This document shows, piece by piece, positions 50,536 to 64,000 of a stretch of 64,000 nucleotides of DNA. Each line of letters opens with the position of its first letter. Within the stretch, counting starts at the first letter, position 1. Made by a program: the position numbers and the translations under genes. The notes beneath the pieces are model-generated. The model was not told the DNA's origin, searched no databases, and saw only the letters and a list, made by a program, of their open reading frames with translations. Source of the stretch: Whitmania pigra (taxonomy: Eukaryota; Annelida; Clitellata; Hirudinida; Haemopidae); contig JAJTWR010000416.1 in assembly GCA_021613335.1 (NCBI GenBank), forward strand, positions 183,501-247,500. The letters are read 5' to 3'.

Positions 50536-52887
50536 TTTGAGTTTCCATTGTGTTTGTTCGAAATTCTGTAATATTTAACTTGAAAGAAATTCAGAATAAA
50601 TATTGGTTTGAATTAAGTTGATTACTTAATTGTTTAAATTAATAAATGAAATACAAATTATTATATTTTATATCTCTGGGATAAATTTACAATCACCATT
50701 GATGTCCATAGTTTAAAAGTAATTTCATTAAAAACTATAACTAATAATATTAGTATTAATAAAAATAGCCTTATTAACTCTGAATTCTAAATCTTTTCTA
50801 CATGAATAACTTTGAACTTCAGTGAATTGAAAAACATTTTAAAATAACAAACAAATTGCACACTAATTGGACGAATTCTTTCATGAATATTCTCTTGAAT
50901 AAATTTAAAATAATAAATTAATAAAACAAGAATTTATTCAATTTAAAAAAAAAGTTTTAATTCGCTGTCGGATAAAAACAAGTTTTTGCTCGTCAAAATC
51001 AAATAATTACTTAAATTGATTGTGAAACATTACGAATATTTTTGAACATTTTTCGAAAATGTAAATAACAATGATTATAATAACAATAATAATTTGTGAA
51101 GCTTAAATAATAATGAAAATAATAAATATAATCATATTATTATTAAAATTACCTCGATGATTATGATTACGAAACATCAAATGGCGAACAACAAAAGTTG
51201 ATTATCCTGCAACAGAACTTCTTCCTCCGAGGAAAACTGATGCAAAATTGTTGTTTTGCATGAAGATGGAAGACTGCGATGGCTCCAATTAGGATGGTGA
51301 TGCATACTTTCCCTTTAAGAGAACTGAAAAGCACATTTAGAGGCGGAATTAAAGTTCATTCTGGCATCTGGTTGGGATCAAGTGGCTCCATTCCCGCTTA
51401 AAATGATGGAAGCAATTCACTTTATCGTCTCGAAGTTCTCCAGTCTGACAGACAATGAAAAACTGAAATTCCATTCAAAATATTTGTCACGTACTACCAC
51501 GTGTGTACCTACCAAGACTGTGTTTGTCTGTCGTTGTGTGCGTTTTATGTGTCGGTGTGTCAGTGCGCTTGTGTCCTAGGACGGTAAGGATTTCGTATTA
51601 ATTCAATAAGTCCATCCTCATTCACTCTTCAGCTGCTCAGGACTGTTGGAGATTCGACAAATAAAGATGAATATGAGGCAACGTTTTCATCGCTAACACC
51701 TCCATGCAAAGAATAATGACCGATTCATCTGCCACGTTTGGAAAAGTGTGGAAAAGTGGTATTAAAAAAATATTTTTTTAAGAAAGTATTTTTTTAATTT
51801 ATCAATCACAGGCTCCTCCCCACTGCTGCTGCTGATGATGTTGGTGAAATAATTAAGCCAGGATCAGCGGAAATAATTTCATTGACACCGTTGGAAATTT
51901 TCAAAAGATTTCATTCCTCCCTTCCACGTTGATGCTGCTTCTGGTGTTTTGAATGGAAATTGAAAAAAACATGGAAAATAAATTTTAAATATTTTTTGAA
52001 CAATTTTTTTTAAAATCCATCTACGATAGATATTATTTTCTTAGATGTTAAGAGTGAAATAATTGAATTTCATTATTTTCGTTCATTTTATGTTTTGAAA
52101 ATTCAAGTTGTTTTCAGAGATGAAAATAGATTCATCATCATTTTTTGGGGAGTTTCGGTTTGTCATTCTCTGACGTGTTGTTCGTTTAAAATGCCTAAAT
52201 TATTTCCCATACACGAGAAAGTTTCGTTTGCAAATCAAAGTTTCAGTTTCGATTTACACCTCGTGAATTATTTCCGATAGTTATGCTTTTTTTTTATATA
52301 TATTTGGTTTTCTTTGCTGTTGCATTATTGTTGTGATTGTTATTAAATACGTAATTGTGGTTGTTATGTTAAATAAATAAATTTGTTCCAAAAATATAAA
52401 TTTTGTTCCACATGTTTTTATTTCTATTTTGATGATCACGACCAAGCAGCTTTTCTCAACAATCTTATTTTAAAAAAAAAGTGGTTATGTTAACAAATTA
52501 TTAACCAAAAAAAAAAAAAAATAAAATCAAGATGTGAAAATATTTTCTAATAATAAAAATAAGAATGAATAATAACAATAATAGGTAATATCAAATTTAT
52601 ATATAACATAAAAGTAATAATTAATTAATGATAATTAATTACTCCTTCGTTGTTATAGATTGGCGTCCTTCAAGGAATGAAATACAAATGAGTTCCGCGC
52701 TTTTAGAACCTCGTCTGCTCCATCAAGTCCAGTTTATTGCCTGCCAAAGTGTCGTCGCAGATGAATAAGTTGAGTTCAAGGACACAAAACCCTCACAAAA
52801 CCGAGGTGAGTTTTGAACTTCTGCTCTCTATGAACTAGAGATGTGAACATATTTTTCTTTCAAAATGCATGACACTCGCAATCGTCA
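50536..52887. other. Gene-poor interval with two exon-like segments
   Basis: 51633-51716 follows a good acceptor (CACTCTTCAG) and reads LLRTVGDSTNKDEYEA onward to a TAA. 52770-52814 is bounded by GTCGTCGCAG and GTGAGT and reads MNKLSSRTQNPHKTE. Neither matches a family I know. Confidence 0.35.
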
Positions 52888-53194
<307 letters not shown>

Positions 53195-53919
53195 ATATCG
53201 CCGTCAGTGCCTGGTACCGAGGACATTGAGGATGAAAGTAATAAAAAAAAATGATAAAACATTAAAAACAACTTTATTCAACTCAATCGTAAATAGGAAT
53301 TAAATCAAATCCGTATTTAAAATTGTTTAAAAGATAGCAACAACAACAACAACAACTAAACAATGGAATGAAATTCTCGAAACTGATGACGATTTGGTGG
53401 AATTCAGTTCCTGAAACAGGAAACTGAAAAATGCGGAAGATTGACTGGAAGATGTTTTACGACGGAAAATTCAATTCAACCGAGGAAGGCCATGCTTTTT
53501 GCCAATGAATTTCGTTTTTATGCTTACTTTTGAATTGCTAATTAAATCATCATTTGTTATTAAATGTTATTAATTGATTTAAGCTGTAATCATCAAATGA
53601 TTATTGCCTTTTATGCAGAGATAACAATGAAAATAAATAAATAAAAATAATAGTTAATTAAGAAATAAATTGAAGATGTTTTAGGGCGGACTGGTTATTT
53701 CAAAAAAAAAAAAAATATTCAATATTATTCTTAGTGTTGCTAATACTTTACTATTAAACAATTAAAATATTTTAAGAAAATTTAAATATTTGTAAACATT
53801 TAAAATATATTTTAAATAAATCCGAATGTATAAATTACATAAATATAAAATATATAAATATAAATAAATAATTCAAAAAAGTCAAAAGTTTGAAATGAAA
53901 CTAATGCTTGATTGGCATC

Positions 53920-54258
53920 ATGAAGTTGTTGTTGTTGCTGTTGTTGTTGTGATTGATGTTGATGGTATTGTGATTTTTGTTGTTACTGTTGTGATTGTTG
54001 TTGATAGTGTTGTGATTGTTGTTGTTAGTGTTGTGATTGTTGTTGATGGTGTTGTGATTGTTGTTGATGGTGTTGTGATTGTTGTTGATAGTGTTGTGAT
54101 TGTTGTTGTTAGTGTTGTGATTGTTGTTGATAGTGTTGTGATTGTTGTTGATAGTGTTGTGATTGTTGTTGTTAGTGTTGTGATTGTTGTTGATAGTGTT
54201 GTGATTGTTGTTGATGGTGTTGTGATTGTTGTTGTTAGTGTTGTGATTGTTGTGTCAA
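53920..54258. repeat. 21-bp minisatellite, about 15 copies
   Basis: Unit GTTGTGATTGTTGTTGATAG plus T; the GATAGT, GATGGT and GTTAGT variants occur in an ordered pattern. Open in both directions only because the unit is a multiple of three. Confidence 0.95.
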
Positions 54259-54294
54259 TCAAAACACGAACAAGTTCCGACAGGGATGTTTGAC

Positions 54295-54426
54295 GTCGAC
54301 GACTACGACGACGATGATGATGATGATGATGACGACTACGACGACGATGATGATGATGATGAGGATGATGACGACAACGATGATGTTGATGATAATGATG
54401 ATGATGATGACGACTACGACGACGAC

Positions 54427-54458
<32 letters not shown>

Positions 54459-54537
54459 GGATGATGACGACAACGATGATGTTGATGATAATGATGATGA
54501 TGATGATGATGACGACGACAACGATGATGTTGATATT
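54295..54537. repeat. GAC/GAT array with a 96-bp higher-order repeat
   Basis: The block beginning GAGGATGATGACGACAACGA occurs at 54361 and again at about 54457; a third partial copy starts near 54510. It follows the 21-bp minisatellite by about 35 bp. Confidence 0.9.
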
Positions 54538-57132
<2,595 letters not shown>

Positions 57133-57215
57133 CCGGTAAGGAGTAGAACAAGGAAAACTTCTGCTTTTTCCGAGTATTTAAGGCGCGTACAAGTCGTCAG
57201 TCTTAGGCTGGTCGG

Positions 57216-57218
<3 letters not shown>

Positions 57219-57254
<36 letters not shown>
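57219..57254. repeat. (TA)n microsatellite
   Basis: About 18 TA units immediately upstream of the SINE-like element at 57278. Confidence 0.98.
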
Positions 57255-57257
<3 letters not shown>

Positions 57258-57277
57258 GTGGTTGTGATGATGATGGT

Positions 57278-57401
57278 GCGCCCGCATGGCCTAACGGTTA
57301 AGGCTGCTCCTCTCACGATGGCAGCACGGGGTTCAAATCCCGCTGCGGGTGCACCGTCCTAATCATCTAGATATGCAACGGACGTTAATTAAACATTTTT
57401 T
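57278..57401 (+). mobile_element. tRNA-derived SINE, family A, copy 1
   Basis: The head (57278-57353) is tRNA-like: paired ends (GCGCCCGCA with TGCGGGTGC), box A TGGCCTAACGG at 57287-57297 and box B GGTTCAAATCC at 57330-57340. The cloverleaf is imperfect: the T arm pairs over only about three bases and no clean anticodon stem forms. A unique tail of about 45 bp follows (ACCGTCCTAATCATCTAGAT, then GCAACGGACGTTAAT), ending in TTTTTT at 57396-57401. The tail recurs at 62620-62685, so this is a dispersed repeat rather than a working tRNA gene. Confidence 0.7.
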
Positions 57402-58659
57402 GTGATGATGATGACTATGACGACGATGATGATTTCGTCGATGATGATCTTCTGTTATATTGATAGAGGCTTATGAAATTATGTTACCATCGCTGAATGT
57501 GATGACGATTACGATTACGATGACATCATCATGAGGATGAATAATAGATAGACGAAGGTAAAAGATGTCGGGAGTTGAGGTTGAATCGAGAAGGATGAAA
57601 CCATGGAGAATTGGCACATCATTCGTTTTAGCTGATATCGATGAACCGGAAAATTTTATTATTAATTATTAATTGTTAAATAATAAACATAATAAATATG
57701 TTTTTCACTTTAAACGTTATAAATAAACGAGTGATGAATTAATTGATTTATGTAATGCTAACTTTAATTATCGGTATAAATATTTCTTCAACACCTCTCA
57801 ACTCAAACCGGCAATAAAAAGTTTTTTTGTCAATTTATGTCCTTTTGGAACAATGCCTAAGAAGGCTTCCATGAGAACCCGTTAAAAATTTTCACCAAAT
57901 TTCCGAACATAAAAGAAATTATTCGATGAAAAACTTCTTTTTTAATTCTTCCTTCTTGAAAAGCATTCCACGCTTGAGGCAGAGAATTGAAGCAAAGGTT
58001 TTAATCTGGCTCAACCTAATGCCGGAAGATGCTATAAATAGCGACCAAACCGCGCATGACTCGAAGGGAAATTTCGATTCCCCCAAAACTCCCCTATTTG
58101 CCTCCTTCTCCGTTCCATGTTTTTCCTCCGTGGAGCTCATTAGTGGCCCGCTCTGAAAAGATGGATGGAAGGGCTGATGAATGGCCGGATGGGTGGGTGG
58201 GTAGATGATTAGATGGGTGGGTGGTCAGATGGTTGGATGGGTGAATTAGAAGAATGGGTGGATAATGACTTGTCAAATGTTTTCTTGGAAGAACTGATTG
58301 AGAATTATTTCCATTTAGATTTAAATTTTGAATTAATAAAAAAAAAACCCAGAATTTTAGTCATTTAACTAGAGACAGGGTGGCATGAAGGACAGAATAG
58401 CGGATGAATGAAGAAAGATATCGATGCACACGGAAGAGAAGAAAAGTTGGAGATGAGCAGATAAAAAAAGTGGAGGTAATTTTTGGCGGGATATTTTATT
58501 GTCCTATCCAAAACAGGGCGGTAGGTTAATCTGATGCAGAGACCTCTGTTGCGAGAATAAAATTCCTTCCCTCTTTATGACCATCAATTACATCACCACA
58601 TCATCACATCATCACATCAACAACTGAATCCATCCAGCAATTCAAAGCATTGTTATCAT
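57402..58659. other. Gene-poor interval
   Basis: Contains an imperfect GGAT/GGGT tract at about 58155-58262 and a TATAAATAG at about 58033 followed by no obvious gene. The small frames around 57926-58156 on both strands are not convincing. Confidence 0.5.
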
Positions 58660-59058
<399 letters not shown>

Positions 59059-61319
59059 GCAGCACCGTCATGTTGTCCTCGTCACAGACACGGTCCATTG
59101 ATTAGTCAAAAAAAAAAATCAAAGCTCCAACTATGAATTTCATTATCTCTTTCAAAATTTCAGTCTCGATTTTTTCCCTTATTAAACGAAATAAATTATT
59201 TATTTTATATGTAAATCTTTTTTTTGATTTAGAATTTACGATTATTTAAGAAGAAGGCAAACGTTGAGACTAAATTAAACAAAATAAAAAAATTTCAAAT
59301 ATTTAATAATTACCCTGCAATGAAGCTAAGTTGAAACTTTAAAAAAACATATTATATTGTGTCAATCCACTTTAAAATATTATAAAATTTAATTATTTTA
59401 TCCAATATTTAGCACTTGTATCGTATAAAATTATGTGCAAACGTGAACACAATTATGTTAGGAATTCAAAAATACTTTGAAATACACCGAATGAATTGCA
59501 CAATTGAATAAAATCCTGATTGACGTAAAATATTTCGCCATTTTTAGATGCGAAGTTCACATTTAGGCCGAATTTTGCATATTTTTCTGCTAAATCATTA
59601 GTTTATTCGCTTATCATTTTGCAATTATAAGAATGCATTATCATATTTAACATATTTAAATACTAATATTAGTATTTTAGCATATTGTAATAATTATGCT
59701 TAAATATAACATTATGATTAAATCTCTTATACATTATTATCTCTTATATATTTCTCTTGTAAAGCTCGTATTTATTTCTATGAGAATGATATCAACAAAT
59801 AATCTGTTTGAGATAAATTGTTAACCTGCAAATAACATACAATTTCGTTATTTCTTTAATTTATAAATTCAATCTCAAAATAATTTGCTATTTTCGAAGG
59901 ATCAGATTATGCAAATTGGATGAAATATTCTCTTGCCGACGTTGATCACGCAAATTGTGTCCTTTTGGAGTCTTCTCACAAAACAAAACACCTTTTACTA
60001 CCTTTTATTTATTTATCTATTTTTTTAAAATAATTTTACGAAATCCTTAATAATAATCCTTAATAATCGTATTCTTTCATCCATCAGCTCAAAAGTGTCT
60101 GCTAATTTCGCGCTAAAAGTTTTGTTAGAAGCTTTTGACTTCGTCATCGCTAGAAAAAATTGGATGCAATTATGGCAATCTTTTGAACTTCGAAAGAACA
60201 TTTTCCAACATTTTTTGTCGCAACATCTCGTAGTGCAAGAATTTCTCATGAAGCGTATTCTAGACATTTTCATCAGATGAGTTTAAGGTAATTCGTCACG
60301 TGTTCTCAAACATGGCTGCCCATAAATATGCTTCTGAATGCATGCGCCAATCCACGTAACATCCGTTTGAAGGAACACAAGCGATGGAGGGAAGAGCAAT
60401 CGGTGCCCGTATAAATGTTGCCGCTTCTTCTCTTGCCGCCAGTTAACAACCGGCAGACGATATTTGTAATGGCGGATGAATCCATCTTTATATCTCGTTC
60501 TTATCTCGCTTCACTTTTTAATAATTCATCGGTTATTTAAAAGTAATGGTAGGATTGTAATTAATTCGCCGCTTATTAATTTTTCTATTAATCAATAGTA
60601 ACTGCAAATAAAAATATGTAAACATGCAAGTAAACTTTTTAAAGATATTTCTATTTATAAATAAATTTTAATTAAATCGCGGTAATATTTGAGACGGATT
60701 ACTTGAAAATTTTAAAAGCAACAAAATCAGGAATGTTTGAAACAAACTTTGTATCAAATATACAATTCCGTTTTGCATGAATTTTTAATCATCTTAATCA
60801 AAGGTAATCGGTGTTATTGTTTTTGAAACTATTTTGAATTTTAAACACGTTCTTATAAGACAGAAGTAAACAAGTTATTTTGCAAAAAGGCATTTCTACT
60901 GAATACTTGGTGATAAATTGGAAAACGTCGCTCATGATTTATTACAAAAAAAAAAAACAATAAAATTATTTAATGGCATGAAAAAGATCTATAAGAAAAT
61001 CTTAATGCATTTCATATTTGCATGCATGAATCTTGTAATAAAGAATGTTTAAAATATATTTAACAAAATGTAATTATTATCATTGTCGTTATATTCTATT
61101 ATTTCTCATTGGATAATTTTAAATTACTCTTTTCTGTATTTTAACTGATATCCCGATAACCGATAGTGATAGTTTAATATTTTTTCTATAAGGTAGCTTA
61201 TAGAATTAACATCATGACTTAATAAATAACTCAAAGTATCCATGAAATCATACTTTATTAATTTTACTGCAGAACTTAACAACTAAGACTGAATCTAAAA
61301 CATAATTCTGTCAAATTCT
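59059..61319. other. Gene-poor interval with one promoter-like site
   Basis: TATAAAT at 60410-60416 is followed 30 bp downstream by CCAGTT at 60439, an initiator-like spacing. An ATG at about 60470 opens only a short frame. No gene was traced to the right. Confidence 0.4.
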
Positions 61320-62346
61320 GTCGTAGTAAATTACATTCTGGACATCTTCGACAATATACTGCACCTTGAGAGCTTTGTTCACACTAAGTTGCAATGTGTG
61401 TGAGACACAGTCGAATGATGGAGTGTGATCCATTGCCTTAACCATTGCTTAATCATTATCACGCATCATGACGTGAATCCGACCTGTTAATGGCGTACAA
61501 GTTGGCTCAGAGGGTAGCATGCCTGAGAAATTCGGCGAAAGTGTCATTTTCGCAATCCAGCTTGCACCGCCACAAAGTGCCCCTTGGATGCCGAGCTATA
61601 CAAATGGTTGAGCGCCCCTTACGGCGCTATACAAATGGTTGAGCTTTACAAATAAACATAATCCCGCTTTTGCATCATCTTTTCAATGTGAACGGCAGTA
61701 TGCTGACCTATCACGTAACTGGCGTGTAGTATTGCACAAAATATCTGATGAAATCTCCATCCAGCCATTGGGCAGTCAAACTGAGTAGTGAATCTCTGAG
61801 TAGTGCATTGAGTGGTCCAAGACATAACTTGTCCATAAACTTACAAAGTCAACCACTTTCTCACATGTAATTCTATCAGCTATCTTGCCAACTAGTACTT
61901 GATAAATACATGTAGTTGGAATTAGTGGGGTTCTGAAATATTTTGAACTTGGCAACTTATATATATGTTTTAGGGCTTGCAGAATTCGCTGGAGTGCTTT
62001 AATGTCAGCCACATCGAGCGCAATAAACTCTGCAATCAGTCTGTGACTCACTGTGTTAATTTTTAGTGATTTTTTGTCATTTAAGTCCAAAAATTTGTGT
62101 TTAATGCTTGGCCATTAGTAAGCTGCTTTGAACTTGCGCCTGATGATGTCACTGGAGAGGTGATGTCGACAGCTTTCTTCTCTACTCCTCATTCTTTAAG
62201 GAAATGGAGTGATGGGAACGTAAATGATTGACGAGGTTGGAGGTATTCAAAGTTGAAGCTTACGAACCTCCACGTGATACCAGCTTCCCACATTCATTGC
62301 ATCTCATTTTTGAATGGTCAGTAGCAATTGTTGTGAAATATTCCCA
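61320..62346 (-). mobile_element. hAT/ZBED-type transposase relic
   Basis: Read on the minus strand from 62346: a BED-finger start (WEYFTTIATDHSKMRCNECG, then stop codons, then NHLRSHH), a helical segment with HRLIAEFIALDV and KLPSSKYFRTPLIP, later GQHTAVHIEKMMQ, and finally VMMRDND, FDCVSHTLQLSVNKAL and IVEDV. These are in the order of hAT transposases. Multiple stops and frame changes show it is dead. The stretch 61485-61645 interrupts it with a SINE-like insertion. Terminal inverted repeats and an 8-bp target duplication were not identified. Confidence 0.75.
61485..61645 (+). mobile_element. SINE-like element, family B, copy 2, inserted in the hAT relic
   Basis: Plus-strand box-A-like TGGCTCAGAGG at 61503-61513 and box-B-like TTTCGCAATCC near 61548-61558, then CTTGCACCGCC, GCCCCTTGGATGCCGAG and a tail in which CTATACAAATGGTTGAGC occurs twice, 31 bp apart (61596-61613 and 61627-61644). 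Related to 50394-50535. The transposase motifs GQHTAVHIEK and VMMRDND lie on either side. Confidence 0.6.
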
Positions 62347-62619
62347 TAATGGACTTAACTAACGACTTATTGCCGACACAGTGTTTCTTAAGTTCGCTGT
62401 AGTTATAGCTTAATTAATTACTCACAAAACAATCAAACATCGGAAGACACAGAAGAGTAACGCAAGTAATTTGTAATTTGTAATTTGCAAGTAATTTCTA
62501 ACAAGTTTCTGTAGTCTCGGCTTTTTAATGGTTAATTTTTTTTATCTAACCTAACCCTAAATACCGATATTTACCGGTACTGCGTGGTATCGATATGATA
62601 CCCGATACGATTATCAAAT

Positions 62620-62685
62620 AATGTTTTATTAACGTCCGTTGCATATCTATCGATAGATGATTAGGACGGTGCTCCCGTAGCAGCC
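62620..62685 (-). mobile_element. SINE family A, 3' fragment
   Basis: On the minus strand it shares GCACCGTCCTAATCATCTA and GATATGCAACGGACGTTAAT with the element at 57278-57401, and starts within the last bases of the tRNA-like head. It has six extra bases that make a perfect palindrome ATCTATCGATAGAT. Confidence 0.75.
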
Positions 62686-62689
62686 TTCT

Positions 62690-62810
62690 TATATAATATA
62701 CTAATTATATAATATAATAAATATTATATATATATATCTATAATTATATAATATATGTATAATATAATTATATAATATACTAAATATATATATATATATA
62801 TATAACTTAT
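62690..62810. repeat. TA-rich low-complexity tract
   Basis: TATATAAT and TATA repeats directly beside the SINE fragment. Confidence 0.9.
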
Positions 62811-64000
62811 ATACTTTATTTACTAAACATTCATAGAGCAGCGTAAAGCATAATCTATAGATATATAGCAATATAGAACGCAATCAATATATTTAATATA
62901 TACTACAAAACACAACTCATATTATGACAGACCAATAGTCTGTGTGAATGTTCAGAAAACATGTCAAATACACAAAAAAAAGAAATAATTGAACAATATT
63001 TATCCTTGATTTGTCAGTCATGAAGTGTTTGATTAATTGGACTAATAAGTGTTAATTGGACTAATAAGATATTTAAAAATATATTGTTTTCATTTTTATT
63101 GCTTCCATCTTTTAAATTCGTGCCTTCCAGGTGAAAATGAATTTCAAATTGCGACGAACACATCTGAAAAAATATATAATAAACAAATATAAAATATAAT
63201 AAACAAATTCTTATTTGTTTAATAAAAAATAGGAATTATTTATAAAAAAAAACATTTTAAAATATTTTTTAAAAATATTAAAATATTTTAAAATATTTTT
63301 TAAAAATATTAAAATATTTTAAAATTTTGACATATTTTATGTCTGTTTCTTCTTTTTCCTGCAACAAAATTTTCATTTTCCATTAATCTATAAAGCTATA
63401 ACTTTTGACCATCGGGTTAAAGCTTATAATTTCGAAAATTATTTTATTAAAAATTAATATTATTTTAATAAAAATTATTATTATTTTATTAAAAATTAAT
63501 ATTATTTTAGTAAAAATTAATATTATTTTATTAAAAATTAATATTATTTTAGTAAAAAAAATTATTGAAGCCGGAAACAGAATGTCCTATAAAGTTGGAC
63601 TAAATTGGAATTGTTCACAGCTTCACACCTCGTTCTGAACATTACTTGTAACGTTATATTATCACGTTATTACGTTATTTTATTCTCGAGGTGAAATGTT
63701 CCGCCAATATTATGTAGTGCCCGTTATTACGTTTGTGTTTTATTTTAACATTTTTTCACGTGATGTTTTGCATGTCCGGTTGCATTTGTATCGTTGTAAT
63801 TATTATTATTATTAATTATTACTATTAATCAATTATCAAGTAATTATTAATAATAATAATAAGATGTGCAATTTAATATAGGCTGTTCTTTGGCTGGAGA
63901 TCGCATTAAATTAGACATTGTACCTCATTAGACACTGCAATCCACAGACAGCAAACCATTCGAGCCTTCGTTGCTCAGCAATCCTCGGCCACTTGATTTG
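62811..64000. other. AT-rich terminal interval
   Basis: A duplicated AAATATTTTTTAAAAATATT motif at about 63250-63325 can form hairpins, and a 21-bp minisatellite occupies about 63437-63556 (AAAATTAATATTATTTTATT-type units). No gene recognised. Confidence 0.5.

Noticed and set aside
53895..54293. 132-codon VVIVVDS-repeat frame
   Set aside because: A 21-bp minisatellite is open in several frames; no signal peptide or conserved neighbour.
57278..57353. Functional tRNA gene
   Set aside because: T arm and anticodon arm do not pair properly and the downstream tail recurs elsewhere, so it fits a SINE head better.
58031..58040. TATAAATAG as promoter
   Set aside because: No exon or plausible transcript follows; it may be chance in AT-rich DNA.

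Overview
This is a eukaryotic, AT-rich, intron-rich animal window. The protein-coding genes are split into small exons with GT-AG introns and use vertebrate-like extracellular modules (SEA, LDL-receptor class A, leucine-rich repeats, NIDO, AMOP, VWD). Most intergenic and intronic DNA is A/T-rich, with unusually long trinucleotide arrays (AAT/ATT, ATC/GAT). Gene content and texture suggest a lophotrochozoan, most likely an annelid such as a leech; the species is inference. Exons were placed by hand from splice sites, reading phase and domain content.

Layout. (1) 1-13372, minus strand: 5' part of a perlecan-like proteoglycan gene: signal peptide, acidic Ser-Gly exon, SEA domain, an unfamiliar beta-rich domain of about 170 residues, then ten complete LDLa exons and an eleventh cut by the window edge. 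(2) 14912-16029, minus: fragments of an unrecognised gene around a long ATT array, followed by a tRNA-Cys(GCA) gene on the plus strand at 16470. (3) 17054-25313, plus: a relaxin-family-type receptor (LDLa, LRR-NT, ten LRR exons, seven TM helices) with a TATA box, a 5' UTR intron and a uORF touching the start codon. The summed coding exons are an exact multiple of three (726 codons plus stop); an alternative spliced C-terminal tail is also open. (4) 28077-30960, plus: a NIDO-IPT-AMOP-VWD-sushi-TM gene broken by a frame change in AMOP and an in-frame stop in the sushi module. (5) 32289-35426, plus: a secreted precursor ending in an RF-amide peptide, with a TATA promoter and an untranslated first exon 2.8 kb upstream. 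(6) 36106-45802, plus: a complete VPS41 gene in 27 exons (867 codons). (7) 45803-64000: no clear gene, but several mobile-element relics (a LINE 3' end, two SINE-like families, a hAT transposase relic carrying a nested SINE) and the largest microsatellites.

The genes do not form a pathway. The perlecan-like gene, the receptor, the NIDO-AMOP-VWD gene and the neuropeptide all concern secretion, matrix or cell signalling; VPS41 is a housekeeping endolysosomal gene. The points most worth following are the unfamiliar domain inside the perlecan N-terminus, the short GLGGRF-amide precursor, the broken NIDO/AMOP/VWD gene, the alternative receptor tail, and the SINE-like families.
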